Source of the DNA: Cheilinus undulatus
Lineage: Eukaryota; Chordata; Actinopteri; Labriformes; Labridae
Reading direction: 5' to 3'
DNA length: 64,000 nt
NCBI RefSeq assembly: GCF_018320785.1
Contig: NC_054876.1
Coordinates: forward strand, 20,172,212 to 20,236,211
Positions 1 to 14,706 of this stretch are shown here, piece after piece (the first letter of the stretch is position 1; every line of letters begins with the position of its first letter). The notes beneath the pieces were generated by a model that was given only the letters and a program-made list of their open reading frames with translations, did no database searches and was not told where the DNA came from. Made by a program: the position numbers and the translations under genes.

Positions 1-3000
1 TACTCTGGAGGGATAGAAATGCCAAACCGAGGATTGTAAACAGCCACTGTGACAGAGCCTGTAGGCAGTCGGCGCTCCCAGGAACTCTGAGTAAGGGTAA
101 GGTTTGTGCCCACCTCCACCCTACACTCTAATGTCACGTTCTTTCCAAGCACAGCATTCACTCTGTCAGGTACCAGCACCTGACTCCCCCATACACCTGC
201 AGAACAGAGAAACAAGATTTTTAAACCATTAACTATCATGTCTTCCTCTGGATCATTTAACATCATTGCACAAATAAAGGGCACTGGCATAATAGCTAAG
301 ATTACCAAAATATCTATCAATTTCTAAACAGTGAATAATTCAGTAAAAAGAGTTGCACTCCTTTTCAGGGGCTGTACAAATTTTAAGCAGGCAACGTTGT
401 ATCCCTGGAAATCTGGATTAATGTTCCATGAAAGTAAAGGGCTGAAGATCAGTCCTACAAATGGCAACAACACTGAGGGAGGGTTTGTGGTAGGATAGGT
501 GAAGCTGTGCTTTGTTTTGGTCTGTTAAATATCTACTGGACATCTACTTTGGAATTCAAATATAACTTTAATGAAATCATATACTTTTAAGCTTAATTTA
601 GATCTTAACTGCTGATTTTTCCTGTTAAGGTAAACTTTAAGATAAAGCCCATATTTACATAAGCAAAGATGAATCACTAAGATGCTTAACCTATATACTG
701 ATTTTAACAGGGACTAAATAATAAGTAATGACAATTTTGCCAGTAATATTCTTTGAAAATGGCTGGTTATTATATATAGTTTGCCATTATTCTAAAATGA
801 AATCAGCCAACTAAAGCTGCTTTAATTTTACATTTCCTCCTGCAGTCTAAATGGAAAGCACATCTAATAACTTTTTGGGCCAAAAAGAGTACACTGCAAT
901 CAAACATCTGTTCCTTCGTCTAGTCAGTGGTAGGGCCCACTGATTTCCATGTTTTGGAAAAGACAACCTAAAAGTCCAAAAAACTTATCAAAAAACTGTG
1001 TATGCATTAATCAAAACTGATATGGAGTAAAAAATGGCACAGATTACATTTGCAGTACCAAAACATTATAGGGGATTACCGAAGTGGATGGGTTATCAAT
1101 CTAATGCTGAGTAAGAGATCAACAAACTGCATCACTGAGGGAAGAGTATTTTTGGTGTTGCCTCTGACGTCAATCGTTGGGACAATTTCACATCTATGAA
1201 GTTCAATACTATCTGACATCTGCAGGTATCAGACTGGGATCAAAGCTTGATACCAGCACAGCAGGCGCTGGGTTTTCCACAAATAATACACAGCCAACGG
1301 TATGACAGAGAGCTCCATTGATGAATTTGTTCAGTCACTTTTGCTTTCCTCCTGACCTAAATTCAGGAATTAAAAGCACGCTGCCTGTATGTCCTCTGTC
1401 CAAATATAACTAACCCCTGCACTCTGTCATCTGTACTTGTCAAAGAAACAGCAGATCTCAAAAGCAGTGAGCTCAACATCATGTTGAGGGAAGTCAGAGG
1501 GAGATGAAGGGAACAGACTGGCAGAAGAAAAAAATAGACAGGAAGAGATATGCTAACACGAGGAGGATGACATCATCGCTGAGAGAAGAAAAAGAGGGCT
1601 GAGAGTGGGGAGAGTCACGTATGAAATACAAGTGAGAGGAAATTTATCCCCCAGGATGCCGGTACACAAAAACTGCGGAATTATGTTTGTGATTTAGAAA
1701 AGACAAAATAACACTGCTAGACTGCCAAAGTCTTCAACCAGATCACTAATTGCTACAAGCTGCCAGCAGGAAGACATCATCATAAATCAAAACCTGCTGC
1801 GCTGCTTGGCAACTGACTGCAAATATTCTATTGTTGTTTTGCCAAAAACAGCTCTTTCTCTGGCCAATCTCCCTCTAAAAGGCCATGTCCCCCAGTATTG
1901 GGATATTTCCTTACCACTAAAGAATTTAAGTTTGAAAGTTTTCTTTATTCTTTTTTCTATGAACTAAAAACAGTTTGAGAACACGTTATAATAGAGACCC
2001 TTGTTTTCTAATTAAATTTCCTTCTATGCTACGGATTCAGAGAGTAGATTAGTTGTTAGCGTTTACAATAAATGTCGGAACAAATCCCAACAGGCTCACG
2101 ACTTAACTGTGACTCATTAGTCAAATTTGGGGGGGGTCTCTATCATAGAGTAAAGTAGTAATTATTCATAAATCCAATTTTCAAATTTAATGACCGACTT
2201 AGAAAACTTTCCAACACTCAGTAAGTGTCAGCTGTGATTATACACAAGCCAAATGCTCAATGTGGCTATCAACTCTTGATAGCATACTGTTTGCACAGAA
2301 GGCAACATGAGTCATCGTATTGCTCATACAGAGAAAGGGCAGTGGATATGAGTGCAACACTGAGGAGATGTTCAGCTGTGGATGTTGTGGAGGCACTATT
2401 CCTAGATTTTTTGCCATTTAGGTCCACGCATCGGTTTCAGTTCACACTCAAACACATGAATACATATGCACACACATAAAACAATGATGCTATACATAGT
2501 TCATAACATAAACTCAGCATTAGTTAAGTTTACCCAACTCATTTAATAAAGGATCTTCAGATTCTTTATTAGAGAATTGTATGTAAAGTATAGACAAATG
2601 CATTTGAACTTTTTTGCAGTACTTTAATCTGACATTAAAAGACCCCTCTCTTACATGTTGGTGATTTTAAGTGACCATCATTTTAAGTTGAGTTTTTTCT
2701 AGAACAGAACTCCCTCTTTGCTGTTTACTTTGTCACTGGCCAAATTCTCAAGTGTCACTGTGGAAACTCAGAGGGATTTTTTAACTAAAGGCCAATTTTT
2801 GGAAGATACCCAGTTGATTTGGCAAAATCATACTGCTGAAGCCTAATATTAGCATCAAATAGAGTGCATTTATTCCACTGAACAAAGACTGGACATTCTG
2901 TCCTCCATCACAGTCACTACAAGCATGTAAGAAAAATATTACTATGCAAGTAATGTAGATAACTAAAAACCCCAACTTTTTCAACATACATACTGACTAC

Positions 3001-5108
3001 TGCTCTAATAAGACTTAAAGTTCTGTATATATCTACCCCCCCGGTAATTTTTTATTAAGCAATTCAATATCAAATACACTTGCTTTGTACATTCGAATCT
3101 CATTTTGCTTTTTTTATACAAAGTATAGATGCATTATATACACAATTATGAACTATATGGAGCAGGACTACTTGGCAATGACCTAGTCGTAACAACAGAA
3201 AAAGAATGAAGAATAAATCAAAACAGTTGTCAAGAAAAAGTGCCCCCCCCATCCCAACCCTCAACCCACATAAACATATTTTAATAAATATGAAAATGCA
3301 AGCCGTCTTGGTATCTCCTTCACCTTTAGTGACAGTTTTAGATAAGCTATGCATAATTCTAAGGAGATAACCCTAAAAAATACAGAAATCAAACACAGGG
3401 TGAAAGTAAATGCTTGATTAATTGTGGCAGTGGGCATCACTAAAACTGATCAATATATTATTTGAGTAAGGTTTTACCATAGACTGTAGAAAGAATTGGA
3501 AAAACCCTGTGTGATGTCAGCCGTCTGCTTACAATAGGCAGACTCAAACGGCTCTTAAAGCCAATCCGCGGAGTCTTCCATATTAAAATTGCAGTCTCAA
3601 CTGAACTTTGGATCAACCTAAGGGCCCGCCCACTAAACGCAACTTCCTGTCAGCCAGCTAGCTAGCATTCTGGTTGACAGAAACGTAGCCTCTGCCTGTT
3701 GAGCTATCTGTCAATCAAATTAGATGTGCCAATCAGCGTGAAGTGAGGTTTATCCTAAATATAATCCAAACGATCACGGTACAAAAAAATTCACCCCCCG
3801 GTACAGTGAGAGCACAATAAGACACTAGCTTATGAGACACGTTTGGTTTTTTGAACCAGGCTGCAAACCAGTTTATTTCTAGTGTAAAAAACATCTGATT
3901 AACAGGTGTCCAGAGTTCCTGTGTTCCTGCAGCCAGCCTCAAGTGGACACTCACGGTATTGCAATTTTTTGCATTTCCGCATTTTTCAGGACAGGAGGCT
4001 GCCGCTTGGTTTCAACACAGTAAGAATAAAGGAACTTATGTCTTAATGATTCTTTTGACAATTCAAAATGAGACTGAAAATACATTTCTTAACCAGTAAT
4101 CATGAGTCATCTCTGGAAACCCATAACATAACAAATTCATGTATCATCTAGCTTAGGACTTAGTGGTGTTTATCTGGCTGTTGTGTTGAGAACTGAAAAA
4201 AATACAAATCCTAGAGAGAAAGGAAGGATATTAATTATTTGAAATGACAGTAGTTGAAAAGCCCTTGAAGGATGGATTTTAAATTCAAGGGACTGTGGAA
4301 AGGTCAGGGTTGTATAAAAGACGTGAATGCATTTCTTTCTAAAAAATGTATCCATATACTCTGCATGCTATACTACATACAGCTCATTTTGTCCCCCATG
4401 AAGGAAGAACGCTTAAATTGATTCAGGGATGATTAAAAAAAGCTAGTGACTGAAAAGCCAAGAACCCATTCAGATTACATGGCATTTCATATACTGTTGA
4501 TGACACCAGAAGATGTGCAATGGTAAAACAAACAAAAAATGATTGGAAACTAAAATGTAAAGAACAAAATACATAGCTACTAGCTAAGATTAAATTCTTG
4601 GCATTTAACATAGACTGTTTGTAGATAGTGGACACAGAAGACTAATCTGCTATTAAAAATATCTACTGTACTGTAAGTTACCCTGTGTCTAGAAGAAAAC
4701 TGACTTTGTGACCTACTGGATTTTATCAAGGCTAAAAGTCAAAAATAATAGCAGTCTAGGGGCAAAGAAAGCAGCATTTTTACTGCACTGAATATGTAAT
4801 GAAGAGGTATAGGGACCATATTAAATTTTTATTGGTGACATGACGACAACCTTACATAAGCGTGCCCTGGTTTTCTCCAACTCAGAAGAAGAAAACGATA
4901 AGAATAAGGGCAAAGTCTATCTGATCTTATATTCAGCCTATCTTGACATAGCAATAAGAATGCTTCTCTTTTCTTCTTGTGCTTCACAGACAAAGAAAAG
5001 AAACTGCTTAAGTTCTTGCAGTCTTTTTTATCCTCAAAGAGAGTCACTTCAGTAGACACACTCAGTTTGGTTTGCAAGTGCAACACAATGTGTTTTATTC
5101 ACACACAC

Positions 5109-5143
<35 letters not shown>

Positions 5144-7758
5144 AGAAAACAGATTATAGATATCCTGGCATCAAGGACACATTGCTCCCTGGGGACACTC
5201 TGCTGCTCGTTCTCACTTTAGTCAATATTACCTTCACATGCACCACTTATGTGGCAGCAAGTGTATTAATATGTGTGCCTTGCCAGAGGGCAGGGTGTCT
5301 TGTTAAAAGTGGAAATCAGAACATAAAGGGTGATGGTGTTAGGGTGAAAGTGGCAAAGCCAGCTGTGAAGAGCAAGACAGGATATACTGAATGGCAGTTT
5401 AACCATACAGCGTATCAGACCTTCACATCAACTTTTCCCCCACACATGCATGGAACTAGCATCAGAACAAGGTTGATGTTCCGTTTCTAGCTGAGTGAGG
5501 AGGGCAGTAATGCAAAGTGCAGGGACATTGGTTATTTTGTTGACATGAAAAGGATAAAGCCAGAGTTGGAATTTTACTGCTAGATTTAAAATAAGACTAG
5601 GTTAAAACGTAGCATATGGCTGACCACAACTATCTGGGATGCCTGTTGAAATGCCAGACTGAATTGTGTGTTCTGGCAGAGTGATTTTTTTGTTGAGGTG
5701 TGTAATTGTGCTGTCCCATATGGTTGTGGGTTGAGAACTGAACGATCCCAACATAAATCCCTGTCAGCAGGAAACAGCTAACCTGGCACACCAGATTGAC
5801 TAATATCCATTGCATGAATATATCTGACATACATCTGGGAAAGCTAATAAAATAACACTGCTTTGTCAAAGTATTTTCCAAAAAAATCAAACTCTAAATG
5901 GAGCTTGAGGGCAATAAAGAAACCATAAAACCAAAGTAATGACAAAATTTCACATAATGTTTTGTATAAAAGCTATGTTACACTACCTGGTACCATCCTT
6001 ATTTATATGGAATTTTTTGTTTTTGGGGACTTAAATTTATTACACCCGCTTGCCTTTAATGGAATCTAATTGGCTACACAGAAACACATCCAGTCAAGCA
6101 CAGCGCTAATGTTGTTAGCAGAACAGTGAGGAGAAAATATCCTCTCTTTATTCTGTGCACTTTTGTGCAGGGAGAGGAGACACAGGAGACACGCAAAACA
6201 TCTTCTCTGCCAACACAAGCTTTTGGTGTGGCTCTCTGCTCTGATTTTAAGAAATGTGGTCCAGTTCTGAGTAAAACGGCATTCCTACAGCAACATCCAA
6301 GCTAACCACTACTGTGCTAGCAGGCCATGGATATACCAGACAAGCTGACCGTAATGATCAGAAAACCCAGAAACAGACCGGGAGTAGAGCGAATACATCT
6401 TTCAGCTGTCAGTGTTGCTGTCTGTGCTTGTTTAAATAGAGACACGTTGTCAAGTTCAGACAAAACTGCTGCTGCAGCTAAGTCTACGCCAATCACTCCA
6501 CTAGCAAGCCTTGTATACAACCACTCACAACTAACTCTTTCCCCCATAACTATCACATACTCATGCCAAAACAGGTCGGCAGAAGAGCGACATCGTTTTC
6601 TGTCGTGGAAAGCTTTTAGTGTTGCTCTCTGCACTTGCTTTAATAAAAGAATGCTGTCCATTTGTGACTACAGTGCTGCAGTGGCTAATTTTGAGCTAAT
6701 GGCTTCAACAGCAGGCCTCAAGCACTAACACAAGTAACCCTTCCCCCTTAACTATTTTATACTCATGCCGAAGCAGGTTGGCAGAAGAAGCGTTCAATGT
6801 TGCTCTCTGCACTTGTTTTTATAAGAAAATGTCCTCTTTTGACAAGCCTGTTTTACGTCTGAGATAGTTAAGAGCGCTGGATTTCGGCACGAGATTGTAG
6901 CAATTGTGCACAATTTATTGAATTCTGGTAAGAAGTTTGTCACTTGTAATGCAGGAAAATCCTGCAATCCCCATATAAAACGCTGCAAACTGACAAACCG
7001 GTGGGAAACATGGTTAAAATCAGCAACAGTTGGGCTCACGTCTGCACTTGCTCCCTCTTGATCTTCTCACCACAGCTGGCAGAAACACGCACAGTCCCTC
7101 ACAGGTGTGTGGGGGCAGGTGAACCGAGAATATCACAGGGGATCAGTTCCTATACAGGCTATGACTGAGCGGCCCATCCGCGGGTCACTTGACAATCATT
7201 TTATCATTTTAAAACTCATTCATCTGGGATCAATAAACTGCTGGACAACCCCTTTTGTCTTTCAATTCCTTGTGTGCATGTTTCTCATAGCGCCTGATGC
7301 TATTGGCAGAATTTGTGATCGTTATTTATGCTCTCAAATAAACCTTGTCCACATGCAAATTACAACAGAAACTCTACAACCTTTATAAACGGAGTGCTGA
7401 CAAAAGATCACACAGGCATAGAGACAACAGGAGGAGAGGGAGACATGCAATGTGTGTGGATAATAATAGTGAAGAGAGAGAAAATGAGTAGATAAAGTCA
7501 GTGGAGGACAATCAATCATCATTAAGAACATTTACCAAGATACATAACGTTACCTATAATAAATATGTTATTTGTTACAATAAACGGTTTCCTAAATAGT
7601 TTTTTGGTTATTTGTTTGTTAAATCTTTAAGATGTCAGACTCATTGGCATGTGGCTGGCCGTTATGACAGCATATAAAACTTGACACTTAATATTGGTCT
7701 AATACAGTCCTAAAGTTAAAGTTTATAAATATAAATAATTAATGAATAAATAAATAAT

Positions 7759-7828
<70 letters not shown>

Positions 7829-10800
7829 TAGATAGATAGATAAGGGTCCGACATTAACGGTTGCCCGAATGACCGGGGCAACTTCAAAAAGCTGACGGGC
7901 AAGAAAAACTTGTAAGGACTTGCCCAATCGGGCAAGCATGACTCTGAGCTTTTCTATTCATTAATTTTATTATTTTCCTCTCTTGTTTCTGTTACTATGG
8001 AGCCCCCGAGTAGCCAGATGCAGTGTGTCGCTGCCTCCATTGGCTGAGCGTGTCTGCTGACGTGCAGACAGCTGCACAAACTTTCACTAAAAACCTTTAC
8101 CTTAGAAGACAGGCTTTAACTTCCAAATTTAAACGTTCATTATTTTAAATCTGTATATAATTTTACCATCGGATGTGCCCAATGGAGAAGCGTGTTTAAG
8201 AGAAGAGAGCAGAGGAAGTTCGCCAGTGGTGCGTCTCTTCAGTAAGCTCATTCATTGAGCTGTGCTGTCGTGTTTAATCTGAAGCTTTCCATTTCCTCGT
8301 TTTAACTTTTTCTCCAGCCACATCCTGCTGATGCTCTCTCACATCCAGATCCTTTGACAATTTTGCCAATGGGCATCATCAATGAGCACAACTCACACGG
8401 ATCACGTGTGGAGCTGTGGAGATAACATAATATCTAGTCAAAGTTGTTCAGACGTGGGTGTTTTATTTGATCTTTAATGTACTAATGATCATAAATATTG
8501 TCAAAAGAGCAGAAATATAAAACCAAAGCTCCAAAATGAGGCGGGGTGAAACGATGTGTCTGGACAGCTGCAGGTGTGAGGCAGGGCTGGTTTTAGTCAT
8601 TTGGAGGCCCAGGGCAATATGAGTCCCCCCTTAACTAAAGAATTAAAAATGAGTGGAAAAAAATTAAAAAGCATCTCTTTTATGTTAATAATGGCACAGA
8701 ACTCCAGTAAATGCCCCAATGTGAGATATAAATACTAAAATAGCCAACCATCATTCATTATTTTCTTTGAAAAGCATCTCAGAGCTCAAACTCAGCATAT
8801 TCTAATATCTTAAAAAATCTGTAGGCCAGGTGGAACTTTCATAACGCTGGTGTTGGGCCAAAATTGGTATCTCCAAAATGACCACTTATCAGGGAATGAA
8901 AAGTTTATAATTTATAAAAATGATATAAATATGATTTATAAAAACAAATTAAAATCATAAAAAATTGAGATACAAGGTTTTAGCCTGATGTCAGTGATAA
9001 ATGAAATAAATATATGCTCATTAACAGTGACATATTGGTTCTTCTGACACTGTTAATGAGCATATCTTTAAATGTGACCAATGTAAATCTTTGGAGTAAA
9101 TATAACAGCTGCTGAACTTCAACTGCTGTAATTACCAATATCAGTCCTTCCCATTTCATCAACATGATAGTTGCTAATGCCAATATTAGAATGATTAGAC
9201 TGTTGTGGTTATTACCGCTGATTCTACTTGAATTGTTAACATTACTACTGGCATCATAGCCACATCGAAGAAATGACAGATGAATTTATGGCCTTGGCAG
9301 CCATAAAGCCATGTATCTTAGTCGTTGTTCTCTCTCTTTCTGCATCTCCCTCTATCTCCTCACACCACCAAAACAGCTTAGGCAGATGGCTGCTCAACAT
9401 GAGTCTGATTCTGCTTGAGGTTTCTGCCTGTGAAAAGGTTTTTCCTAGCCACCACAACTTTGCTCAGTGTTGCTTAGTGCTGAGAAAATGATGGGTTATT
9501 GTTAAGTATTTTGAAATAATATAACACAAAGTAAGGACTAGACTGGCCCTCTTTTTAAAGAGGTAACATTTGTAATGAACTTGTGCTATAAAAAATAAAG
9601 ACTGATTGAGACTTATTGATTTTCGTGGCATCTAGTCAAGGCATCATAGCACATCTTGTAAACACTGACACTCTGAGGAGGACACAGCATCACTATTTAA
9701 CTGCAAATTAAAGGGTAAGAAGTACATGTGTTTTTCAGGCCTTGAGCCTACTTTTTTTTGGGGGGGTGGTGGGGGGGGTTGCCTTTATTTTGCTAGGGCA
9801 GCTGAATAGAGACAGGGGAGTATGGATAAGACGCACCAGGGTCAGAATCTGGGTTTGATCCTGTGACCAATGGGTCACTGACAGGAGCCCAAGCATATGA
9901 GCATCTGCTCTACCAACTGAGCCAAACTAGCACCCAAGCCCACTTATTTTTAAGGGGGCACTTACACTAGGCCATCTGTACCATGCCTGGGCCCGTTTCA
10001 GCGTAAAGTCTGGTACATTTGACCAGTGTGAGTGCAATCGTTCTGTGCTTCGGCGCGGCATGCCTGGCGGCCCCGGCCCGGAAGGACAAGGTGGGCCTAG
10101 GCACGGCAAAAATGCAAATGAAGAAGCACAAGTGTGGGAATGTGACCTAACATGAAATAACAACAAGAGGACCCGCTTGAGAGCGCAGAGAGCACACCAG
10201 GCAGCAGCTTCATGCTAGAAACAGCAGGATTTTTTCTAGAGAAATAGAGAGAACTAGATATTCACTCTCATTGTATTTTTGTACAAGTTACAAAGATTTT
10301 ATAAGAGCTGAAGAATTTAACTTTGCACAGCTCCACTACGACCTTGTTCTAATGGATCCCAGTCCTGTTCACATTTCTGACCAGTTTCTAGCAAAGTCTG
10401 GCTTTAAGAGAGGACTTTTGGTCTCGAAAATAAAGCTTATTCCCTTGATTGAGTCACAAACAGCAGCTCACAGGATAACAAACACCTTTTATCCTCCATG
10501 TGTAAAGGAGAGTGCCAAATATGCAGACAAGTGTGTGCACGGGTCAATCACACGGCTGATTTAACCTCTCTTATTATAAAATTATAATGCCAAACTATAA
10601 TCCACTGAATTAACTTACCTCTAATTCTATTTCATTTCACCAATAAGTGAAATTGGGATCTTGATCACTGACGTTTTAACGAAACATCATTTATTAATCC
10701 TGGGGCGTTTTCACTTCCAGCTCTCGTCAGATGGTTAAAATTGCTCACGTCACCATAAAAAAAAGACTTTTATCTGAACATTTAATTCTGCTCTGGACAC

Positions 10801-13800
10801 AGGCTGTCCTAGGACATGGGAGCTTGTTTGGTGCAGCAGGCATCCAGAATTACGCATGGAAATGGCACAGTTCACGACGCATAAGGGAATACCATGGGGA
10901 TTCAGATAGTATACAGACATGCAGAGGAATGACTGTAGGGGCTCATACGAGTTAAAAAGTCAGGGTTTTATTCAGCAGAAGTGCTTGGAACTTTGATCAG
11001 GCTCATGATTACATGCTATGAGTGATAATTCTCTATTATGAACTGCTTTCTCTCCCTCTCTCTCCTTACTGGGCTCTGTATAGTTAACGTAGCTACTGAT
11101 CCAAGGTCAGGTGAAATAACCCAGATGCCACATCAGACATCCTATAAATCGTTGCTAAAAAACCACACTACTGAGTCATCAACACATATAAATTCATCAA
11201 CGGTGGATGCTTTGTGTGATGACATCACATCGACGCAGGGCATATCCGTGCCCAGGCCTGGATGCGCTGAGCAGTGTGAGTGCGGGCCAAAGGGGGAACA
11301 GGGGAGGGGGTCAAATGGGCTTCAGCACGATTAGAATACGGCACAGTGGGGATGGCCTAGTGTGAGTACACCCTAAGTTAGCCTAACCTAACGAACTCCT
11401 GTCTCTTCAGAATTCAAATGAGCTTACAACATTTGCAGTCACCATTTTTCTAATGGCACCCTAAAGATGGGAATCTTGACTATTTTTAATTTATCAGTGC
11501 CATTCACAGGTTCGAGGCCTTGCTTTGACATGTAGGTTTTTTGCAATATTGGTGACTACAGTGACTAGATCAATTGGAAAAACTGGCATATATGAAAAAT
11601 ACTACCGAATAACTATCTGCTTTAACCATGTTCACATTGTAAACAGCACTGAAACATTAGAACTATTTGAGCTTCCCACCTTGGAGGTAACATAAAAAAT
11701 GGTGACTACAAGTTTCCCATGCTGCTGCAATGGTCAGTTGTCATTAAAAGCATAAAACTGTAGTTCCTCTATTTAAATTGCAAGTTGCATTTGTTCTGTG
11801 GATTAACACAACTTTCAACCTAAACATAGCATCATGGGGAATGGTCCCTTTGCAAACATAACTGTAGTTTTTTTTTGGCCAGCTTCGCCCCCTGGCTTTA
11901 GGAGGTAAGAAGTATATCATTGTAACTTTGATAATAAAGTTCACCATGGCAGAAGTTTTAAAACCTAGTGCTAAATGTGCAAGTTTCCTGAATGAGCTAT
12001 GAAGGTTTGTTCTGTTTTATAGTGAAAAAGGGCACAACGAGTTTGACCTTATTGAAATGTACTGCAGTGTTAAACTGAAGGTAGGTATGTGGACAACTTT
12101 CAATGCTTCTTTATCTGAACTCTCTGAAAGATTTTAAGTATCTGTGTGAGGAAAGACTTTGCAATCTTGGCGATAAAAATTGTTTCTAGTGACACGCCAG
12201 ATGGATTTATTTCCCACATCCATCTGGGAAAGCTTCAATAGGAAACGCTTGGGAAAAGGCAGAGGGTTTGAAAAAACTCGGAGTATGATTGGGTAAACAT
12301 TCTGTCTGTCACATCTCTATGGGCCAATCAGAGCAACACAACATGTGACAAAGCCGCTATCAAGCTGTGCATGCGCAGCTACTGACAAATAACACAAAAC
12401 ATGGTGACTATAGACATATAAGTACTTGACTTTTGTCGTTTCTGAAAAGAAAACAACTCACTGCTGTTCCTAGTTCTTCTTTTAATGAAGAAATGTCATC
12501 AAGTTCTGATAAAACTGGCACTTTAGCAGCATCCACGCTGAGCTCCTCCTCCATAACTGCACCAGCTCTCGTTGCTGCTTGTTTACGTCACGACTCTGCT
12601 GCGCCTGAAAGTACTGCCCCTCATTGCTGATTGCTCCTGTCACTTTCTAACTGGGCCCAAACGATTCAGATGGGAGCTTTGCAAGATGGATTCGCCAGTG
12701 AAAAACAAGGAAACGGGCATATAAGGTTAGTTTATGGTCAAGACTTAACCAAAAGCGTATAAGGGCTTTAAATTTGGTAATCTGTGAACTGTCCAAGGGT
12801 TAAAGGACCACAGTGATGATAGTCTTTGCAGAAGGTCCCCTCCTCTGTAACTTTTCAGAGGAGTTATTCATTAGCACCTTAAAGTGCTATTTGAACAGAA
12901 TTGAACTAGGCTATACTCTAATAAACAGTCAAAGGATAGAATCAGCAGAGACTGTACAGCCAGGCAATTCAGTTGGAGACCCTGTGGCTAGGTCAGGCCC
13001 CTGAGGTCATTTTGATGGCCTTTTGAGTATATTATTATACTTTAAAAATATTCCACACAATAATTCTAATAAAACCATTTAAGATGTAAGATTGTAAAAT
13101 TATCTGTCCCATGAATCCCCCAGTTTATGTGTCCCACCTCATGGTGTTACAAGTGTTTCCTGTTAATAAAAATATGCTCATTCATGCGAACACATGTGCT
13201 GCGCTCCACTCAATGTTCTTTCTAGCATGTAAAGCCAGGCATACACTGTGCAATATTAAGCAAATTAAGATGAGGGAAACAATGACTGACCATGAGCCAA
13301 CCAGCTGCTCCCAAATGGTGGGATGGATTTCTGTCGTGTTTGATATTTTGGTTGTATGAACTCAATCCCAAAAGAGAGAGCAGAGCCACAAGCAGCATTA
13401 AAAACTTTGGGGGATATTTTCCTTGTAAACTCTCTGGCAGTGTAAATCACAGCAGCAGTAACTGTTTGATGTGCCTTTCCCAACTATAACAAAGGAAGTA
13501 AACAAGCAGGAAATAGGCCTACCTGTGGACCTCCAGCTTATATTAGTTATTATGTAGCTGCTGGTTGTGTTTGCTGGTAATGCTGATTGTGTGAGAGATG
13601 GTGAGAGTGGTTTAGTCCCTGTGTGTACCTATTTGAAGCACATAAACAAGACAATAGATCTGACTTCAACCTTCATTTGTGGCACTTTTCAATGAAACTC
13701 CATTGACATTTGTTACAGCCCATCCCTGCTTCACTGGTATAGTGAATAGTAGTGTGAGCACATAAATTGCGAGATATGTGTTGTAATAATTCAGTCAGAG

Positions 13801-14666
13801 TGTGAGCTGGCATTTCACCACGACTGGTAGACACCTGACTTAAGTCAGATAAAATATCTGCTTCTAATTTAAAAAAAAAGACCAAAAGTAGATGCAAAGA
13901 ATAGAAAATTCATCAGCAAATGGACTGAGAATTATGCGTCTATTAAAACCCCATTTTTTCCACTTGGTTCCAGTGTTTTCTGTGAGAAGATTTTGGAGCA
14001 ACTTATGTTATAAGCAATGATGCCACACCATTTTCCAGGCTAGTACGGAACAAATGAAAGCTAAATCAGCATCACTAACAGTGGCATGGGTTTTAGGCAA
14101 CAAGAAAAAGCCATTTACAGACACAAAGACTGTGAAAGCTTGCATCATCTGAGTAAGAAAAAATCCAAAACAGTTTGAGTTTTAGAAGTTATAAAGTTAA
14201 TTAATTACGTATTATTACTTTCAAGGGATATGTCTCTGACTCTTCATCTGAGATCCCTTTGAAACTGCCCCTCAAGCCAAACTTATTGAATAGCCCTACT
14301 GTACGGCTCACTGAGACAAACTGGACCACCAACTCCACTGCATGTTGTTCAGTCAGCAATTCAGGCATCCTTTCTTACTCTACTCTCTGATATAGCAGAA
14401 AAAATGCCAGAGACCGTATTAGAATTGGTATTTTTTGGTCTACAACCATTGCTCAAGGTTTACCTGCTGTTCAAGGCTCTCATGTGCAATCAACTTGATC
14501 TTAAAATCATCATTTTTAAATGTAGGGTGTTTTTTCATTGTCTAATTATGCTATTTGTTTGGGGAGTTTTGAGCTTGGTTTTGTTTGCCACACTTGATAA
14601 AAGCTTTTCATTATACATCAAACGACTTCCTTAGTTATTATCTCAATCATAATTTTTTTTTGTTTT

Positions 14667-14706
<40 letters not shown>

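Noticed and set aside
5182-5490. 102-codon plus-strand frame beginning with a hydrophobic stretch that could pass as a secreted protein
   Set aside because: It lies in the nectin intron, has no recognisable domain or splice partners, and the length is within chance for this much sequence.
6878-6892. GGATTTCGGCACGAG, close to a cDNA-library adapter word (GAATTCGGCACGAG)
   Set aside because: One base differs from the adapter, the surrounding sequence runs on smoothly as part of an intron, and there is no vector sequence nearby. Chance is the simplest reading.
9851-9924. Possible tRNA gene on the minus strand
   Set aside because: A and B boxes are present, but the fold of a full tRNA cannot be made, the boxes are set for a SINE head, and a non-tRNA tail follows.
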